Assembly (NCBI RefSeq): GCF_004771275.1
Contig: NZ_RQEV01000001.1
Coordinates: forward strand, 62,001-126,000
Source: Leptospira fluminis
Lineage (GTDB): Bacteria; Spirochaetota; Leptospiria; Leptospirales; Leptospiraceae
Direction of reading: 5' to 3'
DNA: 64,000 bases
Shown here: piece by piece, positions 38,859-48,666 of the stretch
Position numbering within the stretch: position 1 is the stretch's first letter
Layout of the letters: each line of letters begins with the position of its first letter
Position numbers and translations under genes: made by a program
Notes under the pieces: generated by a model
What the model was told of the DNA's origin: nothing
The model's input: the letters and a program-made list of their open reading frames with translations, nothing else
The model's database searches: none

Positions 38859-40172
38859 ATGGAATTATCCGGAAAACAGACCAAGAATGCTTGGAGGATC
38901 CTCATTCTATTATTCTTTGCAAACCTTCTGAACTTTTTCGATCGAACGATACCCGCGATTTTAGTGGAACCCATACGCCATGAGTGGACGTTAAGCGACC
39001 TGGAACTAGGACTGATAGGTTCCGTGTTTACGGTCGTATATGCTATTGCGGGAATTCCCTTGGGCCGACTCGCGGATTCCGGAACTAGAAAGAAGATTAT
39101 GGGCTGGGGCCTCAGTGCTTGGAGCCTCTTTACCGGAATCAACGGCCTTGCCTGGAATTATCTCTCTTTTTTGTTCCTGCGAACGGGAGTGGGGGTCGGA
39201 GAGGCCACTTATGCACCCGCCGCAAATTCCATGATAGGCGATCTTTTCCCCGCTCACAAAAGAGCGCGCGCGACAGGGATCTTCATGTTAGGACTTCCCT
39301 TAGGGTTGGTTCTCGCATTTTTTACCGTCGGGGCGATGGTAAAATCCTTCGGAACTTGGCGGGCTCCGTTTTTCATCGCCGCAATCCCGGGTCTCATTTT
39401 GGCATTCTGCTTTTTTCTGATCCGAGAACCGGAAAGAGGCGCTGCGGAAACGGTTCGAATTTCCGAAAGAACGGTTTCGCAACCGATCAAGACCGTCCTG
39501 AAAAACAGGACGATGTGGTGGCTCATTCTGTCCGGCCTAACCTTCAACTTTGCGGTGTATGCCGTAAATAGCTTTCTGGTCTCGTTATTGCAGAGATACT
39601 TTCACGTCTCCCTGACCGAAGCGGCCATAACCACTGGATGCATCGTCGGAATCACCGGACTCGTCGGCTTAACTCTCGGAGGATGGTTGGCGGATCGCAT
39701 CCACCAAAGGTGGGAAAGAGGACGACTTCTCTTCGGTGCTTTCAATCTCGTAGTTTGCGGAATCGCGGTTTGGTTCGCGTTAAAACAACCGGAAAGTTCC
39801 GTGCTTTTGTTCTCCGCTTTATTCGGCTTCGGCTGGCTTCTATCCTATAATTATTATACCTGCGTGTATCCCGCTATCCAGGACGTGATAGAGCCCAGGT
39901 TGAGAGCCACTGCCATGGCGCTCTATTTTGCAGCCATGTATTTGCTCGGCGGTGCAGCCGGCCCGACGGTCGTGGGCTGGATTTCGGATTTGTATTCCCG
40001 CAAAGCGATGACCGAATCGGGAGCCCTGGAAATGTCCGAACGTTTCAAAGCGATCGGACTTCACGAAGCCATGATTCTCATCCCGTTCACCGTGCTCGCG
40101 TCCGCGATTTTCGTATTCTTCGCCTCCCGTTCCTTTGCGGAAGACGCAAGAAAAATGAAACAAAGCCTGTAG
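38859..40172 (+). CDS. MFS transporter, spinster-like
   Basis: A 437-residue polytopic inner-membrane transporter. NLLNFFDRTIPAILVEPIRHEW, GIPLGRLADSGTRKK (motif A), RTGVGVGEATYAPAANSMIGDLFP and GTWRAPFFIAAIPG are characteristic of the spinster (Spns) branch. Eukaryotic members of that branch export sphingosine-1-phosphate or lysolipids; bacterial substrates are mostly unknown. GGAAGG lies ahead of the ATG. It diverges from the EF-G-like gene over 195 bp in which no other feature was found. Confidence 0.85.
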   Translation: MELSGKQTKNAWRILILLFFANLLNFFDRTIPAILVEPIRHEWTLSDLELGLIGSVFTVVYAIAGIPLGRLADSGTRKKIMGWGLSAWSLFTGINGLAWNYLSFLFLRTGVGVGEATYAPAANSMIGDLFPAHKRARATGIFMLGLPLGLVLAFFTVGAMVKSFGTWRAPFFIAAIPGLILAFCFFLIREPERGAAETVRISERTVSQPIKTVLKNRTMWWLILSGLTFNFAVYAVNSFLVSLLQRYFHVSLTEAAITTGCIVGITGLVGLTLGGWLADRIHQRWERGRLLFGAFNLVVCGIAVWFALKQPESSVLLFSALFGFGWLLSYNYYTCVYPAIQDVIEPRLRATAMALYFAAMYLLGGAAGPTVVGWISDLYSRKAMTESGALEMSERFKAIGLHEAMILIPFTVLASAIFVFFASRSFAEDARKMKQSL

Positions 40173-40197
40173 GATCAGGCCTAAAAAACCGGGACCT

Positions 40198-40626
40198 CTA
40201 TCTTTCGGAGCGTTTTACCAGACTAGCTCCGATACAAACGCAGGCCAGAGTGGAAGTCCAGGCAGGCAAAGGAAAAAAATATAGAAACTCGATGATCGCC
40301 AATCCTGCCAAATGAACCAGGATTGGAAGGGACAAGATGCGGACCGTGTTCGCGTGCTTCTCGGAAGCGTTTCCGAGCAGCCAGAGAAGAATAGCGACGG
40401 AGAACAAGGACACGGAAAGCGCGATTCCCATTCCGTAATAGAAATCGTCGTAAGACCGGTTCGTGACTTTTCCCATCATCGGAACCTTGACTTCCGACAT
40501 CGACTGTAGTAAAGATTGAGCGGAAGGTTCTTGGACGTTCTTTCTATTTTGCATTCCGAACGTGTGCCCGACCGTATGGAAAAGGATCAAAAATGCTGCG
40601 ATACGGAAAAGAATTTTGGGTTTCAT
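40198..40626 (-). CDS. Small membrane protein of unknown function
   Basis: A 142-residue protein with about four hydrophobic segments (residues 6-20, 64-86, 95-115 and 118-134 approximately). The loop after helix 1 contains QNRKNVQEPSAQSLLQSMSEVKVPMMGK and a HTVGHTFG motif with two histidines. I do not recognise a characterised family. The longer open frame starts at 40656, but ATG 40626 has a perfect AGGAG 5 bases upstream and is chosen. It converges with the spinster-like MFS gene. Confidence 0.65.
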   Translation of the reverse strand: MKPKILFRIAAFLILFHTVGHTFGMQNRKNVQEPSAQSLLQSMSEVKVPMMGKVTNRSYDDFYYGMGIALSVSLFSVAILLWLLGNASEKHANTVRILSLPILVHLAGLAIIEFLYFFPLPAWTSTLACVCIGASLVKRSER

Positions 40627-40871
40627 ATTTCTCCTATGGATTCGGGGCGGCCCCATCGTTTCGCTCGGATCACGCTATTTGCGAGAATGCTTAAGTATAT
40701 TCTAATTCTTCCGTGTATTCGTCAAATCCCTTTTGAAACGCGGCGCGATCGCCTGAATATCGGGATGGTTTGTTTCCAACAGGTCGTTCCGATAGGCGTA
40801 AATCCAATGGAAATAAATAGGATGTTTACGTTTTCCGGTACCGAGTTGTCAAGAAGGAAGAAAGACTTCTT

Positions 40872-42416
40872 CTATGTCGGCAAAGAAAAGTGAAAAATCG
40901 CGCCGCGATCCTGTTCTCCCTCCGCCCAGATTTTTCCGCCGTGACGTTCAACGATACTTTTAACGGTCGCTAAACCCACTCCGGTACCTTCGAACTCATC
41001 TTGCGCATGCAATCTTTGAAACACCCCGAAAAGCCTCCCGTAGTAATTCATATTGAATCCCGCACCATTATCCTTAACGAAATATGCCACGCCTCCTTCC
41101 ATGGGTTCGGAACCGATCTCGATGATCGCCTTGCTTTTGTTCTTAGTGTATTTCAGCGCGTTCGATATCAAATTGATCCACACTTGTCGAATCGTGACGA
41201 AATCCGCAAAGGCGTCCGGAATTTCGTATATACGGAACTCCACATCCCTTCCCGTCTCGTAACCTTTCAAATCCGAAGCGATCGTCTCGACGAGTTCCTT
41301 CATCGATAATTTCGCCTTTCTCAATTCCGCCCTTTCCGATTTGGAGAATTGGAGCAGATCCTCGATAAGCTCACCCATTCTATCGGCGTTGGCGAGTATC
41401 TTTCCGGTCAAAGATCGTGCGTCTTCGCTCAGTTCTTCGAGATGGTCTTCGATTAATATTTTGGTATATCCGCTAACGGCGCGAAGCGGAGCACGGAGAT
41501 CGTGGGAAACGGAGTAGGAAAACGCCTCCAGTCCTTTGTTCGATTTTTGAAGCCTTTCTTCCGCGACCGTTCTCGCCAAGTCGATCCGATTCAATATGCT
41601 CGAAACGTACCAAACGGCGGCAAAGAAGGTGAAAATAATACTCGTGATTAGGATCCCCACGTACAATTCCACCGCGAGGGAAATCCTTGCGCCTATCAAA
41701 AGACGGATATACCCGAAAAGAATAGGCACTAATACGACTAAGGGAAGTAGAGTTCTGAAAATTCTCCCTCCCAAACGCGGGCTCGTAAAGGTCCTCACGA
41801 AACCCGACTCCGGATTAATTGCCAGTAAGGCTCCCGCGTAAAAGATAAAGCAAACGGCCGTATGCAACGCCATCGGAATATACGTAAGAACTCCGTAAAA
41901 TTCCTTTACCCCGTACAAGTAGCCGATGATCGAAAATATGCCGAGTAGCAGTACCGGAAATGCGAGAAAATTGGAGATCGTTCGACTCGATTCTTCCTTT
42001 TGAATCGAAAAATAGCCCGATAACCCTGCAAGCATGAAACAGAGTGCGGTATTCGGGGCCATTCGGTTCGGTGTGCCGTTGATGACATCCTCCGCGATCT
42101 TTTTCGCGAACAGGATCCGGTCGATGCCGAAATCATAAAGTTCTAATACCGCTACGAGTTTTAACGCTCCGACCACTGTCACGATGGCAAATAAGGATAA
42201 CGCTGTTCGATAAAACGAAATCCTTTTTTCCGAGAACGTTGCGGAAAAAAAGATCGCAAGCCCCAGAACCAAGAATGCCGCTCCTGTAGCGGGATTCATC
42301 GCGACTAGTCCGGGTAAGATTCTTTTAAAGAATTGTAAATCGAACTGCCAGCCCATCAATACGAAAAAGGCCGTCAACACAGGCGGGATAGCAAAATACG
42401 TCGGGTATTTCTTCAT
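40872..42416 (-). CDS. Membrane sensor histidine kinase
   Basis: A 514-residue kinase. Residues 10-272 hold about eight membrane helices and no recognisable sensor motif. The dimerisation/phosphoacceptor box is SVSHDLRAPLRA with His305. The ATPase domain has NLISNALKYT (N box), DNGAGFNM (G1), FQRLH (F) and GTGVGLATVKSIVERHGG (G2). It resembles the cytoplasmic half of phytochrome-type kinases. No response regulator is adjacent, so it is an orphan in this window and its partner is unknown. Confidence 0.9.
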   Translation of the reverse strand: MKKYPTYFAIPPVLTAFFVLMGWQFDLQFFKRILPGLVAMNPATGAAFLVLGLAIFFSATFSEKRISFYRTALSLFAIVTVVGALKLVAVLELYDFGIDRILFAKKIAEDVINGTPNRMAPNTALCFMLAGLSGYFSIQKEESSRTISNFLAFPVLLLGIFSIIGYLYGVKEFYGVLTYIPMALHTAVCFIFYAGALLAINPESGFVRTFTSPRLGGRIFRTLLPLVVLVPILFGYIRLLIGARISLAVELYVGILITSIIFTFFAAVWYVSSILNRIDLARTVAEERLQKSNKGLEAFSYSVSHDLRAPLRAVSGYTKILIEDHLEELSEDARSLTGKILANADRMGELIEDLLQFSKSERAELRKAKLSMKELVETIASDLKGYETGRDVEFRIYEIPDAFADFVTIRQVWINLISNALKYTKNKSKAIIEIGSEPMEGGVAYFVKDNGAGFNMNYYGRLFGVFQRLHAQDEFEGTGVGLATVKSIVERHGGKIWAEGEQDRGAIFHFSLPT

Positions 42417-42525
42417 CCGATCGTAAAGTTTTTCGAAATTCGGCGGACCGACGAATCGACGAAGCCGGAAAGGGATCGCGATTCGTCGCTAAAAAATCGG
42501 CGTTAAGCGCCCATACGATCTCGCA

Positions 42526-42969
42526 TCAGGCTCTCCAATGCGCCAAGATCATCCCCATTGCCTGCAAGGAGACGAAGTAGTAGGCCGCATTGATAAAGAA
42601 CAGTTTCCAGGATTTTCCTTCCCAAGATACCGAACCGAACAATAGCGGGACGTAAAATCCGATCCAGGTAAATAAGGCCGCAAAAAATCCGTAAGTCCAG
42701 GAGGGCTGATCTGCCCCGACCTTCCAGGAAGAAGGACGCCAACTATCCACGCTGTGTGCCAAAACATAGGCGGTCAAAAAGGAACCGATCACCATCAGCG
42801 CCAGGGATTTCATCATCTGTTTTTGGTCCGGCTTCATGTCCTGGGGAAATCCCATTTCGGCGGCCCACATTTTCCCGAACAAGGGACCGTACCAAAGGAA
42901 TCCGATGGCGACATTCGAAAGAACTCCGGCTAAAATCGCTAAATAATTTAAATGAATTTCGGGTTGCAT
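42526..42969 (-). CDS. DUF1761 family membrane protein
   Basis: A 147-residue protein with four hydrophobic segments. The N-terminal LNYLAILAGVLSNVAIGFLWYGPLFGKMW is the hallmark of DUF1761 (PF08570); function unknown. It has no obvious operon partner: 109 bp separate it from the histidine kinase and 99 bp from the cyclase gene. Confidence 0.8.
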   Translation of the reverse strand: MQPEIHLNYLAILAGVLSNVAIGFLWYGPLFGKMWAAEMGFPQDMKPDQKQMMKSLALMVIGSFLTAYVLAHSVDSWRPSSWKVGADQPSWTYGFFAALFTWIGFYVPLLFGSVSWEGKSWKLFFINAAYYFVSLQAMGMILAHWRA

Positions 42970-43068
42970 AAAAGCCCTCTTATAATTCGACTCGGGACAG
43001 CTTTATAGCCTCTATTTGGCGAGAGTCAAGCCTTTATTCCACTTTCGAAAGTCTCTGAAACACGGGAG

Positions 43069-45156
43069 TTAAGTTTCGTATTCTTCCGCATTGGAGGAAT
43101 GTGTAACGGAATAAAGTCTTTTCAAATACAATTGGGCGGCTTTATCGTCCGGATAAACCTTGATGACTCGATCGAAGAAATCCTTCGCTTCCGCATAGGA
43201 ATTGGCATAAAAACATTTTACGGCTGATTCGTAATCGGACTTCGTCTTTAATTTCAAATCCTGAAATTCTTCCTCATCCCCGTCGATGATCTCGTAAACG
43301 GAAACGGGCTTCTGCTTTCCTTTGACCTTAACCCTGTCCAGAAAGCGGAAATGAAATTTTCCGCTGTCTTTGACCGCTTCCACGGTGCTCTCACTCACCG
43401 CGATTCTCGAACCGTAAATCTTGGTCAGGCTCTCGATTCTTGAGGCGAGATTCACAGTATCTGAAATCACGGTACCTTCCAATCGCTCCTCCGCCCCTAT
43501 CGTTCCTAACATCAAAGATCCTGAATGAATCCCCACTCCGATCTGGATCGGGATATATCCTTGATTGTGCCTGTGTGCATTATATTCCTTCATGTACCTT
43601 TGCATTTCCACACCTGCAGCCACAGCATCCAAAACGCTCTTTTCGAACAATGCCATGATCGCGTCACCGATGAACTTATCGATGAACCCGTTATGCCTTT
43701 GGATGATGGGACTCATACGGCTTAAATAAGAATTGATGAAATTGAAATTCTCCGCAGGAGTCATGAGCTCCGATAAAGTGGTAAAAGACCGGATATCGCT
43801 GAATAAAACGGCCATATCCTTCTGGATCTGGTCCCCCAACTTCACGTCCAAGATCGATTCCTTGCCAAGATTCGCCAAAAAATCCCGGGGAACGAACCGC
43901 GCGTAGGATTCCGTAAGGATTTTCTGCATCTCCAGAGTCTTTGCCTGCGCTTCTTCCTTCTCCTTTTTGATCATATTGATTCGCGAGGCCAAGGCGAAAG
44001 AAAGGAGAACCACCTCCAAGCCCGCTCCGATCTGGAGACCGTAATTGGTAAGAAAAACGTCCGGAAGGATTGCGAAAGATTTCAAACCGTATAGTATCCC
44101 TCCCGAAAGCAGAGTAAGCCAAGCGACCAAGTAATATACGGCCGGTTTATAACCTTTTCTTAATACGTAAAATGCGCAGCCTAATATCAACGGGACGTTC
44201 AACATCGCGTAAACCGCAAGCATCCAGAGAATGGACGATATCTTAACGAAGATCGAAACGACCGTAAGCAGAAGACCTAAAACGCTCGAAACGATCAGCA
44301 CCTTATCCGCCTTCGGAACATTCTCGAAAGTCATCAGGAAGTACCGGGAAAAAAGGATGACGAACACCGGTAAAAGCGGGATGAGGAACGTGGGAGCGTA
44401 ACTAGCTAACCAAATCGAGTCGGGCCAGACGAACTGAAACGCCAATCCGTTGAGACTCATTTGAAGCAGGCCGAACGTGACGATGTATAAGACGTAAAAG
44501 AAATAGCTTAAATCTTTTACGGTAAAGAACAGAAACAGATTATAAAGAGCCATCACGAATATAAGGCCGTAATACAATCCGAATACGAACTGTTCCGTCG
44601 CGTTTCGGTTCGCAAAGGCCTTTTCGCTTAGGATCTGCATCGGAAGCGAAATAGTACTCTCCGATTCGATGCGAAGGTACAGAACGGATTCCTTTCCCGA
44701 GTCCTCTTCTCCGTGAAACGGAAGCTCGAATATGAAATTTCTATGATTGATCGCCCGCTCCGAAAAAGGCAATTTGTCTCCGGCTTTCATAACCGAATAT
44801 CCCCCCTCGGACGGGACATATAAATCGACATGGTCTAGGACGGGATGGCTGATTTCCAAGTACCAGCTCCGTACTTTCTGGGAACGATTCCGAACGGGGA
44901 TCCGTATCCAGTATGCATATTCCGTGATTCCGAAATTCGTCTTTTCAGGAACGGAAAAAACCGCGCTTCGCCCTCCCCCTCCGACGATATCCTCTATCGT
45001 TAGACTCTTGCTTTTGTCCACGTAGAAAGTCACCGCCTTGGAAACTTCGTAGAGATCTTTTTCATCATTCAATACGATTTCATTTCCGCCGGCAAGGAGA
45101 GGAATAACGGGGAAGAGAAAGACGAAGAATAGAACTCTGGCAATGGCATAAATCAT
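43069..45156 (-). CDS. Adenylate cyclase with 7TMR-DISM sensor
   Basis: A 695-residue receptor cyclase. After a signal peptide (1-22) comes a periplasmic 7TMR-DISM extracellular domain (about 30-180), seven membrane helices (190-390), a coiled linker, a class III cyclase domain (440-625) and a TPR-like end. Metal ligands Asp454 (FSDIRS) and Asp498 (FIGDAIMALF) are present. The adenine-selecting Lys494 and Asp566 (DTVNLASR, with Asn569 and Arg573) are also present, so it should make cAMP. It starts 1 bp after the SDR stop codon, so the two proteins are probably made together. Confidence 0.9.
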   Translation of the reverse strand: MIYAIARVLFFVFLFPVIPLLAGGNEIVLNDEKDLYEVSKAVTFYVDKSKSLTIEDIVGGGGRSAVFSVPEKTNFGITEYAYWIRIPVRNRSQKVRSWYLEISHPVLDHVDLYVPSEGGYSVMKAGDKLPFSERAINHRNFIFELPFHGEEDSGKESVLYLRIESESTISLPMQILSEKAFANRNATEQFVFGLYYGLIFVMALYNLFLFFTVKDLSYFFYVLYIVTFGLLQMSLNGLAFQFVWPDSIWLASYAPTFLIPLLPVFVILFSRYFLMTFENVPKADKVLIVSSVLGLLLTVVSIFVKISSILWMLAVYAMLNVPLILGCAFYVLRKGYKPAVYYLVAWLTLLSGGILYGLKSFAILPDVFLTNYGLQIGAGLEVVLLSFALASRINMIKKEKEEAQAKTLEMQKILTESYARFVPRDFLANLGKESILDVKLGDQIQKDMAVLFSDIRSFTTLSELMTPAENFNFINSYLSRMSPIIQRHNGFIDKFIGDAIMALFEKSVLDAVAAGVEMQRYMKEYNAHRHNQGYIPIQIGVGIHSGSLMLGTIGAEERLEGTVISDTVNLASRIESLTKIYGSRIAVSESTVEAVKDSGKFHFRFLDRVKVKGKQKPVSVYEIIDGDEEEFQDLKLKTKSDYESAVKCFYANSYAEAKDFFDRVIKVYPDDKAAQLYLKRLYSVTHSSNAEEYET

Positions 45157-45157
45157 A

Positions 45158-46006
45158 TTATTTTTGAATTCCTAAAGCTTTCGAAATCAGCCGGTCAAAA
45201 ACCCGAGTGGGTAAATATTTCGGAAGAATCGTATCCGTCAAGAAGCTACTTTTTAGAAAATACCTGGTTTTTGGGTGGTCGCTTAACAAAGCGTCCAGGG
45301 TTGCGGCGACCACCTTCCTCATGGGAACTCCCGATCTGGCTTTTTTTTCGTTTATTTGGATGAATTTCAAAAGGGAATCCCTGTATTCGGATCCGATGGA
45401 AATCTTATGTAAACCTTCGTTTATTTTGTCGGTTAACGGCGTTAAAATAGGTCCCGGAAGGATCGATATCACGTCGATCCCGTAAAGCTGTAGTTCGCGA
45501 CGGAAACCGTCCGTCAATGCCTCCAGCCCGTATTTGGATACGGAATAGGCGGCGAGAAAAGGAAAGGTGCGTGTTCCGCTAAGAGAACTGATATTAACCA
45601 CCCTACCCGGAGGCAGCTCGGAATTCCTTCTTCCTCCGATCAACGGAAGAAAGTTCTGAATCACGGTAAAAGGGCCGACGAGGTTGATTTCCAACTGATC
45701 ACGAAAGGATGAAACCGGCATTTCGGATAGAGGTCCGGGAATTACCACACCGGCATTATTTACGATTCCTTTAAGTCCTTTGCCTTTAAGTGCTTTTGTT
45801 ACGATTTCCGCCGATTTCCGAATCGCCGATTCGTCGGTAACGTCGAAATGCAAAGGAAAAAATCCGTCGCCGAACTTCTCCTTTAATGCCATTCCTTGCT
45901 CTTGGGAACGCAAACTACCGAAAACGTGAAAACCTTTTTGGACCAAGGCTTCCGTCAGCGCCAACCCGACCCCGGAATTCACACCGGTAATAAGTATAGA
46001 ATCCAT
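45158..46006 (-). CDS. Short-chain dehydrogenase/reductase (SDR)
   Basis: A 282-residue classical SDR. TGVNSGVGLA is the TGxxxGxG cofactor motif, NNAG follows strand 4, and YSVSK is the catalytic Tyr-Lys pair; Ser comes from INISSLSG-like VVNISSLSG. The substrate is unknown. ATG 46006 is chosen; an in-frame GTG at 46021 adds five residues, and neither has a clear ribosome binding site. Its stop is immediately before the adenylate cyclase start, an unusual pairing. Confidence 0.85.
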   Translation of the reverse strand: MDSILITGVNSGVGLALTEALVQKGFHVFGSLRSQEQGMALKEKFGDGFFPLHFDVTDESAIRKSAEIVTKALKGKGLKGIVNNAGVVIPGPLSEMPVSSFRDQLEINLVGPFTVIQNFLPLIGGRRNSELPPGRVVNISSLSGTRTFPFLAAYSVSKYGLEALTDGFRRELQLYGIDVISILPGPILTPLTDKINEGLHKISIGSEYRDSLLKFIQINEKKARSGVPMRKVVAATLDALLSDHPKTRYFLKSSFLTDTILPKYLPTRVFDRLISKALGIQK

Positions 46007-46084
46007 AGACACATTTTTCACAATTCGAGAACGCGTGCAAATTATTTATTGCTTTTTTAGGAAATTCCAATATTCATACCAGCC

Positions 46085-46819
46085 ATGACTGGAATCGGCC
46101 ACTTGTCTTCCGCTTTCTTATTAAAATCCAAATTCAAAGAGACGCCTATTTGGATTTTCCTCATCGGGGCCGAAGTAGTGGAACTGCTATGGGTCCTTCT
46201 AAATCTAAATCCTTTCGGATTTTCTCCTGCATTAGAATATATGAAAATTGAAATCCCCTTCCTGTATATCGGGGATATGAAATTGCTGAGCCAACAATAT
46301 TCGCATTCCCTTTTCGGAGGAATCTTCATAGGGATCGTTTTCTTTTTTCTACTCAAGTTTTTCGAAAAAAATTGGACCCTCAATTACCTCCCTATCGCGC
46401 TTATCGTAAGCGGCCATTGGTGCCTCGACTTTCTAGTGCACGATCACGATCTACAGATTTTTCCCGTCACAGGCTCGGCAAAGGTCGGTCCTCTTTATTC
46501 CTTCGACCCGGCCGAACCCGAGCTGGGCATCAGCGCGACAGTACCTTTGCTCGGTTTCGCGATACAAGCCTGCTTTTCCTTACTTTGCGTTTACGCTTTC
46601 CTTAGAAATTTCCGTTTCACAAACCCGAAAGGAAAAAAAGTTTTCCTAATCGGAATCGCAGTTTTGAATCTTTTCGCCTTGCCCATTTTCATAAAAGGCT
46701 GCATGACCTTTCTGATAAAATCGGAGAACTGGATGGCCTTTATGGTATTAGCGGATATGGTTTTTTCCGGAGTCCTGCTTTTTTACCTTTCCAAAACTTC
46801 GGTTTCGAACACCGCCTAA
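46085..46819 (+). CDS. Polytopic membrane protein, possibly YdjM/metal-dependent hydrolase-like
   Basis: A 244-residue protein with about six to seven hydrophobic segments. It has SHSLFGGIF and GHWCLDFLVHDHDLQI, a His/Asp pattern reminiscent of the membrane-bound DUF457/YdjM-type metal-dependent hydrolase family, though I cannot confirm membership. It diverges from the SDR gene (78 bp) and converges with the alpha/beta hydrolase. No ribosome binding site of note. Confidence 0.6.
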   Translation: MTGIGHLSSAFLLKSKFKETPIWIFLIGAEVVELLWVLLNLNPFGFSPALEYMKIEIPFLYIGDMKLLSQQYSHSLFGGIFIGIVFFFLLKFFEKNWTLNYLPIALIVSGHWCLDFLVHDHDLQIFPVTGSAKVGPLYSFDPAEPELGISATVPLLGFAIQACFSLLCVYAFLRNFRFTNPKGKKVFLIGIAVLNLFALPIFIKGCMTFLIKSENWMAFMVLADMVFSGVLLFYLSKTSVSNTA

Positions 46820-46850
46820 GACCGGAACGGATTCCGATCTCGCGACACTT

Positions 46851-48641
46851 TCATTTCCGCGAATGGGATTTTATGAATTCCAGGATTTTCGGAAAAACGT
46901 CCTTATCGCTGTTTTTTCCCATCAAGGTATCCTGGTGTCCGTAACCCCTGGCGATGAACAGCTCGTTTCTTGCATTCGGCTTCAACCTTTTAAGAACATC
47001 ATGCGCAATTATATTGGAATCCTTGAACACTTTGTTCTTATCCCCCGTAATGAATAGGATCGGAGTCGAGATTTCCGCTGCATATTCGAGATAGTTGTTG
47101 GGCAAAGAATCGTACGATTTGTTTAAGACTTCGTATTTCACGATCACTTTTCGAAAGACGGATTTCCGGATATGCCTATGATAGTTCATGGACGTCGCAC
47201 CGAAAAGATCTCCGACCCGTCGGTGCGTGATCGAAGGTAGATTTTCGTGCTCATAGCAAGCCGGCCAGCCCGTCCCCCACATCAGACTTAGCATGTGACA
47301 AGCCGGATTATCGCACTCCGTATGGAACAAGCTGATGAATTTGGAAAAAAGTTTTCCTCTGGCCGGACCAGGTAGATAAGACCAGCGCGGATTTACGTTC
47401 GGAAAACGGAAAACATTCTCAATTAGGAACGGTGCGAATGCCAGTTTTATCTTCGACCAGGTAGCGACGTTCGGAGTCAGAGAGACGCTGTTGGAAGTCA
47501 CGCTCGCGATGCCGTCTATTTTTTTGGAGAACAGACTCATAAAGAAAGTGATGGATCCTACGCAATGAACGATAAAATGAATTCTCTTTTCCTTTCCGAC
47601 TTGCGATCTTATCTTTTTCACCGCCGCCGGAACATCGTATAAGGCGATGTCGTCCAGATTATAACGATGAGGAGTTAAATTGTACCCGAATCGTAGACTT
47701 CCCCTCCAGTCGAAACTCCAAACGTCGGTATATCCGTTTTCATGCAGATAGGTAACCAAATTCTTATGTTCGGGCATAATGAACATATCCGAAGAAGTGG
47801 TCAATCCGTGCATCAACACGACTACGTCCTTACATTCCTTTTTCTTAAATCGTAATAAGCTTAAGGAAAGTTTATCCTCCGTAATAACATAATGGGTAGT
47901 AACTTCGGAATTTTTTACACCTTCCAACGTAAATAGAGGGATTTCCCTTTCTTTCCAAAGTTCCGGTTCTGCCTTAGCCCAGTGAGCGGCATACACTTCC
48001 CAGAGATTTCCCGCGAACAATTCTCCGAACGTAAGCAGCGCGTTTTTTCTTTCCTCGAAAGTTTTTCCGTCCGAACGGAAGGTAGTCATCTGTTTGATGA
48101 AATCCAGCTCATGAATATGGAGAATACCTTCAGCGATCCTCACGGATTTCACTTCCAACTTTTCCTCTACGAATCCCTTGAAGATCCGGGTATAAAGGGT
48201 GGAAGTGTCGCTCCAGATGCGGAGAATCCCATCGTCCTTGACGATCTTATGCCCGCTCAACGTGTATTCCTCTCCTTTCGAATTCCTAAGGAAGAGCCTA
48301 TATTGCATATTTTTAACGTTCCGGGAAGGAACTCCCTTATCTACGAAACAATTGAACGTCCCGTTGACCACCGCCAAACGACCGCCCAAAGCGGCACTTT
48401 CCACCCAGCCGATCGCCTCTCCGCGTTCGGCGGGATCATAGACAAAGAAAGCAACGTCTTTGATCCGTATCGTTAGATGAAACATCAGGTAATTCTTTTC
48501 CTTTTTCCCCGCCGTGTAAGAGTCTTCGTAAGATGCTTTCGGAGAAAAAGTCACATAACCTTTCATTTCTTCGGTGAACTCAAGACTGACTGGAGAAGGG
48601 AGAGAAGGTGCCGCTTTGGGTGCTTTTTTTCTAATCGTCAT
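46851..48641 (-). CDS. Large alpha/beta hydrolase with Cys at the nucleophile position
   Basis: A 596-residue protein. Residues 20-165 form an uncharacterised beta-rich domain (EEMKGYV, LMFHLTIRI, GWVESAALGGRL, YTLSGHKIV) that I associate with GMC oxidoreductase neighbours. Residues about 265-596 are an alpha/beta hydrolase: LMHGL oxyanion loop (277-281), VHCVGS with Cys360 where GxSxG would have Ser, LFITGDKN with Asp534, and GYGHQD with His569. A Cys lipase box is known from PHA synthases and dienelactone hydrolases. It lies 25 bp after the GMC oxidoreductase gene on the same strand. A shared lipid or sterol-ester pathway is plausible but inferred. Confidence 0.8.
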   Translation of the reverse strand: MTIRKKAPKAAPSLPSPVSLEFTEEMKGYVTFSPKASYEDSYTAGKKEKNYLMFHLTIRIKDVAFFVYDPAERGEAIGWVESAALGGRLAVVNGTFNCFVDKGVPSRNVKNMQYRLFLRNSKGEEYTLSGHKIVKDDGILRIWSDTSTLYTRIFKGFVEEKLEVKSVRIAEGILHIHELDFIKQMTTFRSDGKTFEERKNALLTFGELFAGNLWEVYAAHWAKAEPELWKEREIPLFTLEGVKNSEVTTHYVITEDKLSLSLLRFKKKECKDVVVLMHGLTTSSDMFIMPEHKNLVTYLHENGYTDVWSFDWRGSLRFGYNLTPHRYNLDDIALYDVPAAVKKIRSQVGKEKRIHFIVHCVGSITFFMSLFSKKIDGIASVTSNSVSLTPNVATWSKIKLAFAPFLIENVFRFPNVNPRWSYLPGPARGKLFSKFISLFHTECDNPACHMLSLMWGTGWPACYEHENLPSITHRRVGDLFGATSMNYHRHIRKSVFRKVIVKYEVLNKSYDSLPNNYLEYAAEISTPILFITGDKNKVFKDSNIIAHDVLKRLKPNARNELFIARGYGHQDTLMGKNSDKDVFPKILEFIKSHSRK

Positions 48642-48666
48642 GATACTCGCATCCTATTTATCCGTA

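Noticed and set aside
38645..39142. 165-codon minus-strand open frame across the EF-G-like/MFS gap
   Set aside because: Most of it lies antisense to the clearly coding MFS transporter, and composition is not protein-like.
40516..40893. 125-codon plus-strand open frame in the gap upstream of the small membrane protein
   Set aside because: It overlaps real minus-strand genes at both ends and looks like a shadow frame; no family or start signal.
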